Below are positions 36,015 to 45,282 of a stretch of 45,282 nt of DNA, piece after piece. The translations under genes and the position numbers were made by a program. The stretch comes from an uncultured Saprospiraceae bacterium. Its GTDB lineage: Bacteria > Bacteroidota > Bacteroidia > Chitinophagales > Saprospiraceae. How positions within the stretch are numbered: position 1 is the first letter of the stretch; each line of letters starts with the position of its first letter. Under the pieces are notes generated by a model. That model did no database searches. It saw only the letters and a list, made by a program, of their open reading frames with translations, and had not been told where the DNA came from. The stretch is taken from contig CAMZKG010000025.1 of NCBI GenBank assembly GCA_947311105.1, positions 1 to 45,282 of the forward strand. Direction: 5' to 3'.

Positions 36015-36614
36015 GTGCCCACCAAAAACCTTTTAATCATATTCACCAAGAATCCACTACTTGGGCGGGTTAAAACTCGTCTGGCAAAAACACTTGGAGA
36101 CCAAAAAGCACTTTCTATTTTTAAAAAGCTTTTAGCGCAAGCGGCAAAAACAGCGTCAGAATGGAACGGAGATGTATGGGTATTTTATGCCGATTTCCTT
36201 CCGGAAAATGATTTGTGGTCTTCGGTTGCCCAACGAAAAGTTTTACAAGAAGGAAAAGGACTAGGGGAGCGGATGGCGCATGCCTTTGGATTGGGGTTAT
36301 CGTCTTACGACAATGTTGTTTTAATTGGGACGGATATACCAGCCATTTCTACGCAAGTAATTCAAAAGGCTTTTATGGTTTTAGACGGGCATGATTTTGT
36401 TATCGGGCCGACTTTTGATGGCGGCTATTTTTTGATAGGGATGAAAGCCTTTCATTCGTATGTTTTTCAAGATATCACATGGAGCACTGCTTCGGTTTTT
36501 GTGCAAACTAAGCAAAAAATACTTGACCATCACCATAGCGTTTTTTCTCTTCAGCCTTTAATAGATGTTGATTCTGAGTCTGATTTAGCAGGATTTGAAT
36601 GGCTTTTGGAATAG
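36015..36614 (+). CDS. TIGR04282-type (DUF2064) glycosyltransferase-like protein
   Basis: NLLIIFTKNPLLGRVKTRLAKTLGDQKAL, VVLIGTDIPAISTQVIQKAF, FVIGPTFDGGYFLIGMK. Confidence 0.87.
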   Translation: MPTKNLLIIFTKNPLLGRVKTRLAKTLGDQKALSIFKKLLAQAAKTASEWNGDVWVFYADFLPENDLWSSVAQRKVLQEGKGLGERMAHAFGLGLSSYDNVVLIGTDIPAISTQVIQKAFMVLDGHDFVIGPTFDGGYFLIGMKAFHSYVFQDITWSTASVFVQTKQKILDHHHSVFSLQPLIDVDSESDLAGFEWLLE

Positions 36615-36885
36615 TTTATCAAGAGACACTAAGGGAAAGTAGAGATGAATTTCATGAATAATGTAGCAAACGAAAAGTAGCATGCCAGGCAACGTTGGAG
36701 TTTTTTACTTTTTATCGAGTCATTAGTAATAAAAAATACATATTTTTTTTCTATATTTAACTCGTAGAAAAGAATTCTATCAAGCATAAAAAACAGGTTT
36801 ACAGAGTTATTTAAATCATCTTTTTTTAATACACAATCTGTTTGTGTTAAACAAGATTTAACGGTTTGTCCAACGTGCAATTTAG

Positions 36886-36916
36886 TTGATTTTCTAAGCG
36901 TTTTCCCTTATATTTG
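36886..36916 (+). promoter_or_regulatory. Candidate promoter for a 23-aa ORF upstream of recJ
   Basis: TTG (36886-36888), N20, TATATTTG (36909-36916). Confidence 0.5.
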
Positions 36917-36989
36917 TTAGGCAAAAATAGCCCTTAACTCAGGCTCTTTTAGCAAGGAACACTATCCAAGAACACAAAACACTAGAACT

Positions 36990-37061
36990 ATGATTATCTT
37001 AGCTGCCCTTCTGCTTTTTATGCTCATTGTCTTGAAGTACCAACAATATACCGAAGCTTAA
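36990..37061 (+). CDS. 23-aa hydrophobic microprotein candidate
   Basis: ATG...TAA = MIILAALLLFMLIVLKYQQYTEA*, one TM-like segment, downstream of a consensus-like promoter. Confidence 0.45.
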   Translation: MIILAALLLFMLIVLKYQQYTEA

Positions 37062-37188
37062 TTGACTTTTCGATAGTACGATAGACGACATAAACTTCTA
37101 TTTTTTTGGTTATTTCTTAAAATTGACATACCTTCGACGGTAGAATTGAATCGTAGTGCTATGTACTAGCATTACTCGTCAATCTACT

Positions 37189-38931
37189 ATGAAGAAACAA
37201 TGGAAATACAAACCTGTTGACACTCCTGCGGTCAACTTGCTTCGTGACGAACTCGGAGTAAATGCCACCATGGCTAAACTGCTGTTTTTGCGTGGTATAA
37301 AATCCAAAGAACAAGCCGATAAGTTTTTTAATCCTTCTTTTGATGATTTGCACGATCCTTTTCTTTTGAAGGATATGGACTTAGGTATTACTCGCCTAAA
37401 CCAAGCCATTGATAATAATGAAAGGATTTTGCTTTATGGCGATTATGATGTTGATGGGGTTACTTCTGTCAGCTTGCTTTATACTTTTCTAAAGCGCTTT
37501 ACAGAAAATCTCGATTTTTACATTCCAGACCGCTACAAAGAAGGGTATGGCTTGACTCTTGAAGGTATTGATTTTGCTAAACAAAATAATGTCAAGTTGC
37601 TCATTGCGATGGATTGTGGCACCACAGCGGCACCCCAAATCACCGTAGCTAAAGAAAAAGGAATTGATGTCATCGTTTTGGATCACCACTTGCCTGTCGA
37701 AGAAATTCCGCCAACGGTCGCTTTAATCAATCCCAAACAAGCAGATTGCTCTTATCCTTTTACAGATTTGAGTGGATGCGGGGTTACTTTCAAATTTGCG
37801 CAAGCATATGCTGCTCATAAAGGGATGCCCAAGCGGGCTTTGCTTTCTTTATTGGATTTTGTGGCGACTAGCATTGCGTGTGACTATGTGCCAATCGTTG
37901 GGGAAAATAGAATTTTGGCGACTTTTGGTTTGCACCAAATAAATCAGCGTACTCGTGTCGGCTTTAAAGCACTAATTGCTCGCACTAATTATACTTATCC
38001 TTTTACGGTTTCAGATATTGTTTTTGGGATAGGTCCGTATATCAACGCCGCTGGTCGATTATCCGATGGTAAAGAAGCCGTTCGTTTGCTTTTGGCGGAA
38101 GACTGGCTCGTAGCGTCAGAATATGCCAATATCTTACGTGTACGCAATACGCAGAGACGAGTATTTGACCGAGAAAACCTTGAAGAAGCCATAAAAATTT
38201 GGGAAAGTAATCCGCATCACCTGGATGTACCGATAGTTGTACTTTTTCAGTCTAATTGGCACAAAGGAGTGTTGGGTATTGTCGCGTCACGAATGGTCAA
38301 ACATTATCACAAGCCCGCAGTCATCATGTGTGAATCTAACGGCGAAATCGTTGCTTCTGCTCGCTCCACTTCTACGATAGATGTCCACGAACGACTTAAA
38401 CAATCTGAACATTTATTTAAATCCTTTGGTGGCCACCCCAATGCGGCAGGTTTTAGTATGGAGCCCCAAAATCTTGCCGAATTAACCAAGAATTTAATCG
38501 AAAGCATGAAAGGGGTTTCTATCGCTCAACAAACGCCTACGTTAGATATTGATGCGGAGCTGGAGCTTAAAGACATCACTCCTGAGTTTATGGAAGCTTT
38601 GCGCAAGCTGGAGCCTATGGGTCCAGGCAATCCCAATCCATTGTTTGTGTGTGAAGATGTCGAAGTAGTAGGCCCGATTCGGTATGTAGAGAAGAATAGT
38701 ATTCGGTTGCGTGTTGCCAAGGGGAAGTCGAAGCAATTTAAGGCGGTGGGCTTTCGCAAAGGAGATTATATTCAGCAAATCAATAGCCAGCAATTTTGTA
38801 TGTGCTTTAAGATCATTGAAAGTGTCTGGAAAGGGAAAAAGCAACTCCAACTTCAGTTGAAGGATGTTTTTGAAGGTGACATCCATGCAGAACGTGTTAT
38901 TGCTACTGAAGAGCAGGATGACAAGGTCTAG
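37189..38931 (+). CDS. recJ: Single-stranded-DNA-specific exonuclease RecJ
   Basis: RILLYGDYDVDGVTSVSLLYTFL, AMDCGTTA, VIVLDHHLP, GIGPYINAAGRLSDG, KSFGGHPNAAGFS. ATG at 37189 preferred. Confidence 0.95.
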   Translation: MKKQWKYKPVDTPAVNLLRDELGVNATMAKLLFLRGIKSKEQADKFFNPSFDDLHDPFLLKDMDLGITRLNQAIDNNERILLYGDYDVDGVTSVSLLYTFLKRFTENLDFYIPDRYKEGYGLTLEGIDFAKQNNVKLLIAMDCGTTAAPQITVAKEKGIDVIVLDHHLPVEEIPPTVALINPKQADCSYPFTDLSGCGVTFKFAQAYAAHKGMPKRALLSLLDFVATSIACDYVPIVGENRILATFGLHQINQRTRVGFKALIARTNYTYPFTVSDIVFGIGPYINAAGRLSDGKEAVRLLLAEDWLVASEYANILRVRNTQRRVFDRENLEEAIKIWESNPHHLDVPIVVLFQSNWHKGVLGIVASRMVKHYHKPAVIMCESNGEIVASARSTSTIDVHERLKQSEHLFKSFGGHPNAAGFSMEPQNLAELTKNLIESMKGVSIAQQTPTLDIDAELELKDITPEFMEALRKLEPMGPGNPNPLFVCEDVEVVGPIRYVEKNSIRLRVAKGKSKQFKAVGFRKGDYIQQINSQQFCMCFKIIESVWKGKKQLQLQLKDVFEGDIHAERVIATEEQDDKV

Positions 38932-39022
38932 GTTCTTGATATAGCTATTACGACAAAGGCATAGCACTAAGTCCTTTGGACAATTTGTCGCCTGATGACT
39001 AATTTTTTGTAGCTTTCGCAAA

Positions 39023-39295
39023 ATAAACCTTGATTTTCTTAAAAATAACAGATACCTTGCTCTTATTAAAAATGATTGGGGCGTTAATTATTGCATTGAC
39101 TTAGAAAAAGGGATTATTCTTAATTACATAAATAGCCAACGAGGACGAGGAAAGATTACAGAGCATTTTTTCAAACACAACAGTTCTTTTGTTTACAGGA
39201 AAAATCATGGATATGACATCTGGAAAGATAGAAGAATTAAAAGAATTACTACTTACTCAGGTGTAATATCGAATTTTAAAAAAAATGCAAATTGA
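39023..39295 (+). pseudogene. ORF remnant of about 90 aa without ATG start
   Basis: Open frame INLDFLKNNRYLALIKNDWGVNYCIDLEKGIILNYINSQRGRGKITEHFFKHNSSFVYRKNHGYDIWKDRRIKRITTYSGVISNFKKNAN*; protein-like composition, no ATG. Confidence 0.4.
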
Positions 39296-39390
39296 AAAAG
39301 TAGGAGATGTCCTGATTTTTATTTAACAATGCTTTGCGTCTATGCCTGGACATTGTCATCCATCAAAAACCAAACTCACAGAACTAACAA

Positions 39391-40161
39391 ATGAACGAGA
39401 AAATAAATAAATATTTGGATAGAATCGAAAAAGAAAAAGAAGTAAAAATTCTTTTGGCGTGCGAAACAGGTTCCAGAGCATGGGGATTTCCTTCACCAGA
39501 TAGCGATTTTGATATTAGGATTATTTATGTTCATAAAAAAGATTGGTATTTATCCCTTTTAGAAAAAAGAGATAGCATTGCTTTAATGTTTGAAAATAAC
39601 GAGATTGATATAACGGGTTGGGATTTGCGAAAAACACTTAGACTTTTACAAAAATCAAACCCACCATTATTAGAACGCATTCAATCGCCTATCCTCTACA
39701 AACAGAGCGGTTCATTTTTAAAAGAAATAAATGAATTAGCAAATTCTCAATATTCAAGAATTGCTACCATTCATCATTATTTAAGTATGGCAAAAAAGTT
39801 TTTAGAAGAACTAAAGGAAAAGGAAGATTATAAACTTAAAAGGTTTTTTTATGCTTTACGTTCGGCAACGGCTTGCAAATGGATATTAGAAAAAGAAGAA
39901 ATGCCACCAATCGAATTTCAAAAAATGCTTAGTGGTTTGAACATCGAAAATAATCTCATTAATAGAATTAACGAACTCATTTATTTGAAATCAACAATAA
40001 GTGAAAGTTATCTACACCATGGAGAAATTGAACTTATAGATTTCATCGAAGCGTGTATAAATTCAGCAGATGAAAACCGAAAATCTTTACCTTCATCTAA
40101 AGGAAACGCAGACGAGTTAAATTCCTTTTTCTTAAAAATGCTTGCTCAAAATGACAATTGA
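39391..40161 (+). CDS. RlaP-like (COG3541) DNA polymerase beta superfamily nucleotidyltransferase
   Basis: ILLACETGSRAWGFPSPDSDFDIRIIYVHKKDWYLSL, NEIDITGWDLRKTLRLLQKSNPPLLERIQSPILYK. Confidence 0.87.
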   Translation: MNEKINKYLDRIEKEKEVKILLACETGSRAWGFPSPDSDFDIRIIYVHKKDWYLSLLEKRDSIALMFENNEIDITGWDLRKTLRLLQKSNPPLLERIQSPILYKQSGSFLKEINELANSQYSRIATIHHYLSMAKKFLEELKEKEDYKLKRFFYALRSATACKWILEKEEMPPIEFQKMLSGLNIENNLINRINELIYLKSTISESYLHHGEIELIDFIEACINSADENRKSLPSSKGNADELNSFFLKMLAQNDN

Positions 40162-41209
40162 AGAATTAAAAGAAAAGGGATTGATTATTCTCGAATGTAT
40201 AAGCGGAAGCAGAGCATATGGGTTGGATACACCAAGTTCCGATACCGATATCAAAGGAGTGTTTTTATTGCCCAAAAAGGACTTTTATGGCCTTGAATAT
40301 ACCGCGCAAGTAAGTAATCCAACAAATGACATTGTTTATTATGAATTAGGTCGCTATATGGAATTACTTGCTGTAAACAACCCTAATATATTGGAACTTT
40401 TAAATACACCAAAATCAGCGGTTTTATACAAGCATCCATTTTTGGAAGAAATTAACTCGGAGCTTATTTTGTCAAAACTTTGTAAAAATACATTTGGAAA
40501 ATTTGCCTTGTCTCAAATAAAAAAAGCTAAAGGATTAAAAAAGAAAATTGTAAATCCAGTTAGGAAAGAAAGAAAAAACATTTTATCATTTTGCTATGTA
40601 AATTACGGTCAAGGTTCTATTCCATTAAAAAAGCTTCTTGAAATTAAAAACTGGAAACAAGAAAATTGTGGCTTAATTAATATTGCTCATATGAAAAATT
40701 TGTTTGGTCTTTTTTATAGCGAAACTATCAGTTACAACGGAATAATAAAAAATGAGTTATCAAATGATATTCGTTTAAGTTCAATTCCAAAAGAAGAAAA
40801 ACAAGAAGCATTACTCTATTTTAACAAAGACGGTTATTCTAAGTATTGTAAAGAATATAAGGAATACTGGAATTGGGTAGAAAATCGAAATGAAGTGCGT
40901 TATAAAAATACAAAAAACCACGGAAAGAATTATGATGCAAAAAATATGATGCATACATTTAGGCTTTTAGAAATGGCAATTGAAATTGGAAAAGACAGAG
41001 AGATAAACGTTCAAAGACCCAATAGGAACTTTCTTCTTGATATAAAAAATGGTATTTATGAATATGAAGACCTATTGATAATGGCACAGGAACGACAAGA
41101 AGAAATGGAAAAGTTTTTTGAGAACTCAAAACTGCCTGAACGACCAAATATTGAATTGATAAGTGAACTTGCTTACAAGCTAAGAGATAAGTTTTATAAA
41201 GACGAATAG
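40151..41209 (+). CDS. Second RlaP-like nucleotidyltransferase, overlapping the first by 11 bp
   Basis: IILECISGSRAYGLDTPSSDTDIKGVFLLPKKDFYGL, DIVYYELGRYMELLAVNNPNILELLNTPKSAVLYKHP. ATG at 40151 preferred over TTG at 40142. Confidence 0.87.
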   Translation: MTIEELKEKGLIILECISGSRAYGLDTPSSDTDIKGVFLLPKKDFYGLEYTAQVSNPTNDIVYYELGRYMELLAVNNPNILELLNTPKSAVLYKHPFLEEINSELILSKLCKNTFGKFALSQIKKAKGLKKKIVNPVRKERKNILSFCYVNYGQGSIPLKKLLEIKNWKQENCGLINIAHMKNLFGLFYSETISYNGIIKNELSNDIRLSSIPKEEKQEALLYFNKDGYSKYCKEYKEYWNWVENRNEVRYKNTKNHGKNYDAKNMMHTFRLLEMAIEIGKDREINVQRPNRNFLLDIKNGIYEYEDLLIMAQERQEEMEKFFENSKLPERPNIELISELAYKLRDKFYKDE

Positions 41210-41226
41210 AAAAAATTAAAAAGACA

Positions 41227-42024
41227 TTGAGACACATACTAAACATATTGATAATCTCGGTACTGTTGTCTTGCTCTCCAAAACCCAACGGGCAAGAAAA
41301 AAAACTGGATAAATTTGAGATACCGACAATTATCCAAACTGAAAATATTGATTCTGTGACCTACTTCGTAAATAGATCTTTGTCCGAGACACGGGGTGAA
41401 TTTATAAGCAAGTACAAATTCTCGGAATCAATAACTATTAGTGAAAAGCAAGACACGTCTTTACTACAAGATTTTATCTGGGAGTATTTTAGACCATACG
41501 ATGACAGCTTGGCTACAGATGGTTTTCAATTAAAAACCGATTATAAAACAACTTTCGCGCACAGATCCTGCTGGGGTGATTTTGGGCATTACTTCCCAGT
41601 ATTTGTTGTCAATGAAACAAACGAAACTAAACTTTTTCTTGGTAAAGTAGGTTCCATGTTTGCTATTCAAGAAGCACTTGATTCAAGTAGACAGTGGCGA
41701 CCAATTGAAAGTAACGCTTTTGAATTTTGTGGCAATGCGTACTGGGGGCTTAAAGTGCACCCAAAAGAATTTGTACTTTTTGTAATGCCTAAATACAGCG
41801 GAGACTTTGAAACCTTATTAAGGGTTAGGCTAAAAATTGGAGACAATATCTACGTTTCCCAACCCTATAAAGGGACAATTAACCCGAATCAATTTTATTT
41901 GAAACGGAATGACAGGAAGCAGATTAAGAACGACCCTGTAAGGTCTATAAAGTATGAGTTCTACGGAGCAATACCAAAAGAATGTGATATGGGAGAATTA
42001 AAAACAGTGACAGCGAATAAGTAG
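41227..42024 (+). CDS. Hypothetical lipoprotein
   Basis: TTG start; MRHILNILIISVLLSCSPK lipobox. Confidence 0.65.
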   Translation: MRHILNILIISVLLSCSPKPNGQEKKLDKFEIPTIIQTENIDSVTYFVNRSLSETRGEFISKYKFSESITISEKQDTSLLQDFIWEYFRPYDDSLATDGFQLKTDYKTTFAHRSCWGDFGHYFPVFVVNETNETKLFLGKVGSMFAIQEALDSSRQWRPIESNAFEFCGNAYWGLKVHPKEFVLFVMPKYSGDFETLLRVRLKIGDNIYVSQPYKGTINPNQFYLKRNDRKQIKNDPVRSIKYEFYGAIPKECDMGELKTVTANK

Positions 42025-42162
42025 AACAATTAATTGTTGTTCCAAGGATAGGTGCTGCGCTGTGTGCCAGCTTCCCTTCCTTGTACGACATCTAAATATA
42101 ATGTATTTGTTAGTCTGTTAGTCTAGATAAATACAGCGCTGTAAAGAACTGTAATTTTCAAG

Positions 42163-42178
42163 CTACACCCGTTACACC
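42163..42178. repeat. Single unit of the ACACCCGTTACACC minisatellite
   Basis: ctacacccgttacacc, 3 bp from the stop codon of the DUF502 gene (42182). Confidence 0.7.
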
Positions 42179-42181
42179 TTA

Positions 42182-42799
42182 TTACTTACGTCTCTTGCTA
42201 ATTTCAAAAACCTTTTCAGAACCTACGCCCATACCTATGATGGTACGCATTGCATCTTCTGTCTTAATATTTGGGGTATGAATAATTTGATGCTCCTGAA
42301 CATGAAAAATAAATCCATTGGTCGGATTGGGTGCTGTGGGTACAAAAACGGTATAGATGCCTAGTTCGGGGTTACTATCTGTCAAAAAACCCGTCATCAA
42401 TACGCCTGATCCATAAGCATCCACTAGGACAACTTCCGAAAAAGGCATCTTTTCTACACCTGAAAACTGCTGAACTGTTTTTTTTATGACGCTATAAAGC
42501 GGCAATTTTACTAGATACTTTCGCTCAAATCCATCAAATATATTTTTACCTATTCGTGTACGCACAAAAAGCCCTAAAAAGAAGAAGAGTAAAATGACCA
42601 ACACGAAAGCGATGACATTATAAAAAATTTGCGGCAATTCTACATCCAAAGAATGATGAATAAGCATGGCTATTGGCTTTAACATCTTTGTAATGATACC
42701 AATCAAGGATTTTGCCAGCATGACGACGATTGCCAAAGGCAAAAGCACTATAAACCCACCCAAAAGGGTTGTATTTATAAAGTTTTTTATCCTTTTCAT
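42182..42799 (-). CDS. DUF502 family membrane protein
   Basis: GGFIVLLPLAIVVMLAKSLIGIITKML...FFFLGLFVRTRIGKNIFDGFERKYLVKLPLYSVIKKTVQQF...GVLMTGFLTDS. Confidence 0.87.
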   Translation of the reverse strand: MKRIKNFINTTLLGGFIVLLPLAIVVMLAKSLIGIITKMLKPIAMLIHHSLDVELPQIFYNVIAFVLVILLFFFLGLFVRTRIGKNIFDGFERKYLVKLPLYSVIKKTVQQFSGVEKMPFSEVVLVDAYGSGVLMTGFLTDSNPELGIYTVFVPTAPNPTNGFIFHVQEHQIIHTPNIKTEDAMRTIIGMGVGSEKVFEISKRRK

Positions 42800-42806
42800 T
42801 GCTTGG

Positions 42807-43376
42807 TTATTTTGAAGTATTCAACAATCTTACTATTTCCTTCTCCAATTTTTTGGGCTTAGTCATTGGTGCATACCTTTTAATCGGCTTACCTTCTCTG
42901 TCAATGAGAAACTTAGTAAAATTCCATTTTATTTTACTGCCAAAAGTACCCCCTAGTTCTTGCTTTAGATATTTAAATATCGGGTGGGTCAACTCACCAT
43001 TGACATCAATTTTTTGCGTAAGCTGAAAGGTGACTCCATGATTTTTTTGACAATACTGTATCATAGACTCGTTAGTTTCTGGCTCTTGATTTCTGAATTG
43101 ATTGCAAGGAAACCCAATAACCACCAGACCTTTATCGGCATATTTTTGATGCAAATCTTGTAGTCCTTCAAATTGTGGCGCAAACCCACAACGCGTCGCT
43201 GTATTCACCACCAAAACGACTTTCCCCTTAAAATCCGCCATCGGCAGCTCTTTTCCGTCAGGTGTTTTTGCTTTTAAATCGTAAAAAGGCATGGATCGCT
43301 TTTTTGAAGGCTTGGCTTTTTGTACCGATTGGCAAGCCGCTAAGCCTATGAGTAAAAAAATTAGATATTTGCTCAT
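42807..43376 (-). CDS. Glutathione peroxidase family protein
   Basis: GKVVLVVNTATRCGFAPQFEGLQDLHQKYADKGLVVIGFPCNQFRNQEPETN; KIKWNFTKFLIDREGKPIKRYAP. Confidence 0.93.
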   Translation of the reverse strand: MSKYLIFLLIGLAACQSVQKAKPSKKRSMPFYDLKAKTPDGKELPMADFKGKVVLVVNTATRCGFAPQFEGLQDLHQKYADKGLVVIGFPCNQFRNQEPETNESMIQYCQKNHGVTFQLTQKIDVNGELTHPIFKYLKQELGGTFGSKIKWNFTKFLIDREGKPIKRYAPMTKPKKLEKEIVRLLNTSK

Positions 43377-43377
43377 C

Positions 43378-44757
43378 TTAATCTATGTAATCAAACCATG
43401 AAGTAAAGTGTCTCAAAAATGCAGGCTCTTTGGTAATTTTAATCCCCTTTACCTTTTGACGATCTTTCATCAACTCGCCAAACACTTCGATTACGTAGTC
43501 GATGTGACTTTGGGTGTAAACCCGTCTTGGGATCGCCATTCTAACTAATTCCATGCTCGCTGGAACAAACTCTCCAGCATCATTTTTCGCTCCAAACATA
43601 ACAGAACCTATCTCTACCGCTCTCACTCCACCGATTTTATAAAGCTCTATGGCCAATGCCTGTCCAGGGTATTGCTCTGGTGGAATATGCGGATAAAATG
43701 CTTTTGCATCTACATATACTGCATGACCACCTACAGGCTGAATAATTGGCACACCCAATTCCATAATTTTATTTCCAAGATAAGCGGTGCTCGTCACCCG
43801 ATAATGCAAGTAATCTGGCTCAAATACTTCCTTGATACCTATCGCAATCGCTTCCATATCACGCCCAGTTAAGCCACCATAAGTAGAAAAACCTTCGGTC
43901 ACAATGAGTGTTGTTTTACATTCATCCGCTAGCTGCTCATCATTTAGGGCAAGAAACCCGCCCATATTGACTAAGGCATCTTTTTTGGCGCTCATAATCG
44001 CTCCGTCTCCTAGCGAAAGCATCTTTTTGGCGATGTCTTCATAAGTCCAATCCTTATAGGCTTCTTCTCTATGCTTAATAAAATAAGCATTTTCGGCAAC
44101 GCGACACATATCAAAAATAAAGAAAACGCCATGTTTTTTACATATTTCGGCAACGGCTTCTGCATTAGCCATACTTGCTGGCTGCCCACCGCCACTATTA
44201 TTGGTTATCGTTAGGATCACCGCCCCTATATTTTGGGCTCCATGCTCTATGATTAAACGATCAAGTTTCTCTGTGTCCATATTGCCTTTAAAAGGGTGCA
44301 AGGACGAAGGCTGTGTACCTTCCGGGATAGGAATATCAAAAGCTTTGGCGCCAGAAAACTCAATATTGGCTCTCGTCGTATCAAAATGTGTATTTGAAAT
44401 AAATATTTTCCCGGGCCCGCCTATCTTGGTATAAAGCAGATGTTCGGCGGCACGCCCTTGGTGAGTGGGCAAGATATATTTGTAGCCTGTTAGTTCTTTG
44501 ATGGCCGTTTCCATGCGTTTCCAGCTTCGAGCGCCTGCGTAGCTTTCGTCGCCGCGCATGATACCGCCCCATTGGTTGGCACTCATAGCGGAAGTTCCAC
44601 TATCGGTCAACAAATCAATGATCACGTCTTCTGCATCAATCAAAAAAGGATTGTAATGAGCTTTTTTCAGGATTTCGATACGCTCGGCTTCTGACGTCAG
44701 CTTGATAGGTTCGACAACTTTTATTCGAAAAGGTTCGATAGTTACTTTATGGTGCAT
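43378..44757 (-). CDS. tnaA: Tryptophanase (beta-eliminating lyase family)
   Basis: EPFRIKVVEPIKLTSEAERIEILKKAHYNPFLIDAEDVIIDLLTDSGTSAMSANQWGGIMRGDESYAGARSW, VAENAYFIKHREEAYKDWTYEDI, MSAKKDALVNMGGF. Start at MHHKVTIEPF. Confidence 0.87.
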   Translation of the reverse strand: MHHKVTIEPFRIKVVEPIKLTSEAERIEILKKAHYNPFLIDAEDVIIDLLTDSGTSAMSANQWGGIMRGDESYAGARSWKRMETAIKELTGYKYILPTHQGRAAEHLLYTKIGGPGKIFISNTHFDTTRANIEFSGAKAFDIPIPEGTQPSSLHPFKGNMDTEKLDRLIIEHGAQNIGAVILTITNNSGGGQPASMANAEAVAEICKKHGVFFIFDMCRVAENAYFIKHREEAYKDWTYEDIAKKMLSLGDGAIMSAKKDALVNMGGFLALNDEQLADECKTTLIVTEGFSTYGGLTGRDMEAIAIGIKEVFEPDYLHYRVTSTAYLGNKIMELGVPIIQPVGGHAVYVDAKAFYPHIPPEQYPGQALAIELYKIGGVRAVEIGSVMFGAKNDAGEFVPASMELVRMAIPRRVYTQSHIDYVIEVFGELMKDRQKVKGIKITKEPAFLRHFTSWFDYID

Positions 44758-44886
44758 GTTTTCATTTTTGATGATGGATAGTGCAAGGGTTAGCTTGCGC
44801 AAAAAAATTGGTTCAAAGATAGGTAAAAGTGTTGGACTGAAGGCACCTAGTTGACGAAATGTCGTTAAATCTCTAGTTATCGGCTA

Positions 44887-44940
44887 GAGCTTCGGTACTT
44901 AGAAAAGACGTATTTATTATCAGCTTTTTAAAAACATTGG
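44887..44940. repeat. Dispersed intergenic element, family 2, copy C
   Basis: GCTTCGGTACTTAGAAAAGACGTATTTATTATCAGCTTTTTAAAAAC aligns with 32846-32895. Confidence 0.6.
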
Positions 44941-45041
44941 TTATATAAAATAAAAAACAATACTCTAAAAACTACAGTCTATATACTTTAGCTTTCTTTA
45001 ACATTTAAGCCTAAATATTTGTTAAGTACGGTACTAGGATT

Positions 45042-45071
45042 TTGTTGCTCTCCTTAATTCTTATATATTTG
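45042..45071 (+). promoter_or_regulatory. Candidate promoter upstream of the signal-peptide ORF
   Basis: TTG (45042-45044), N19, TATATTTG (45064-45071). Confidence 0.45.
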
Positions 45072-45084
45072 CTAAAAAGCTAAA

Positions 45085-45192
45085 ATGAAATCAATCCTAG
45101 TTTTACTTATCTCACTATGTAGTTTTACCATGTTGTTTGCACAGAAAAAGCACACTATAAAAGCTGGAATGCTACAGCTATTCTCGGTATGA
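45085..45192 (+). pseudogene. Probable frameshifted or truncated secreted-protein gene
   Basis: MKSILVLLISLCSFTMLFAQKKHTIKAGMLQLFSV*: complete signal peptide and then an early stop. Another frame continues as HYKSWNATAILGMKIFIYDLFQ. Confidence 0.4.
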
Positions 45193-45282
45193 AAATTTTC
45201 ATATATGATTTATTCCAATAAAGGCATATCTACTTGTTTTCTTTTAGTGATGAAAAAATAGATGGCTTTCATTGATGCCGCA

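Noticed and set aside
36629-36880. 83-aa minus-strand ORF MHVGQTVKSCLTQTD...
   Set aside because: AT-rich intergenic sequence, no recognisable domain, and opposite to a promoter-bearing leader; support is insufficient.
44803-45084. TnaC-like Trp leader upstream of tryptophanase
   Set aside because: There is no CCA trinucleotide on the plus strand in this gap, so no Trp codon can occur on the minus strand; no leader terminator is evident.

Overview
This looks like a chromosomal window from a Bacteroidota (Saprospiria-like) genome. That reading rests on type IX secretion proteins (PKD and SprB-type surface proteins, PorP/SprF, OmpA, PorV/PorQ-like), TAnnTTTG-type promoters and moderate-to-low GC. 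Housekeeping and metabolic genes include 3-hydroxyacyl-CoA dehydrogenase, polX, a UbiA-type prenyltransferase, recJ, pepT, glutathione peroxidase and tryptophanase, plus a metY-metX-aspartokinase operon on the minus strand. The strongest find is upstream of metY: two consecutive, unannotated, Met-rich 27-aa leader ORFs (MKQATYKNMYMMMSKVTYAKVIFVSCF and MIHLVRISFFAWMMSMDMMQMHRYCLH). Each is followed by an intrinsic terminator and has a mutually exclusive antiterminator arm just after its Met codons. This is a candidate tandem ribosome-mediated methionine attenuator. Other notable items are a 78-bp MITE-like element with perfect TIRs and a perfect 8-bp TSD (with relatives in the window), a second dispersed TIR element family, several intergenic minisatellite families, two overlapping RlaP-type nucleotidyltransferase genes, a strongly overrepresented TTGCGCAA octamer, and several unannotated small ORFs or gene remnants. 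All calls come from reading the sequence; no database search was run.
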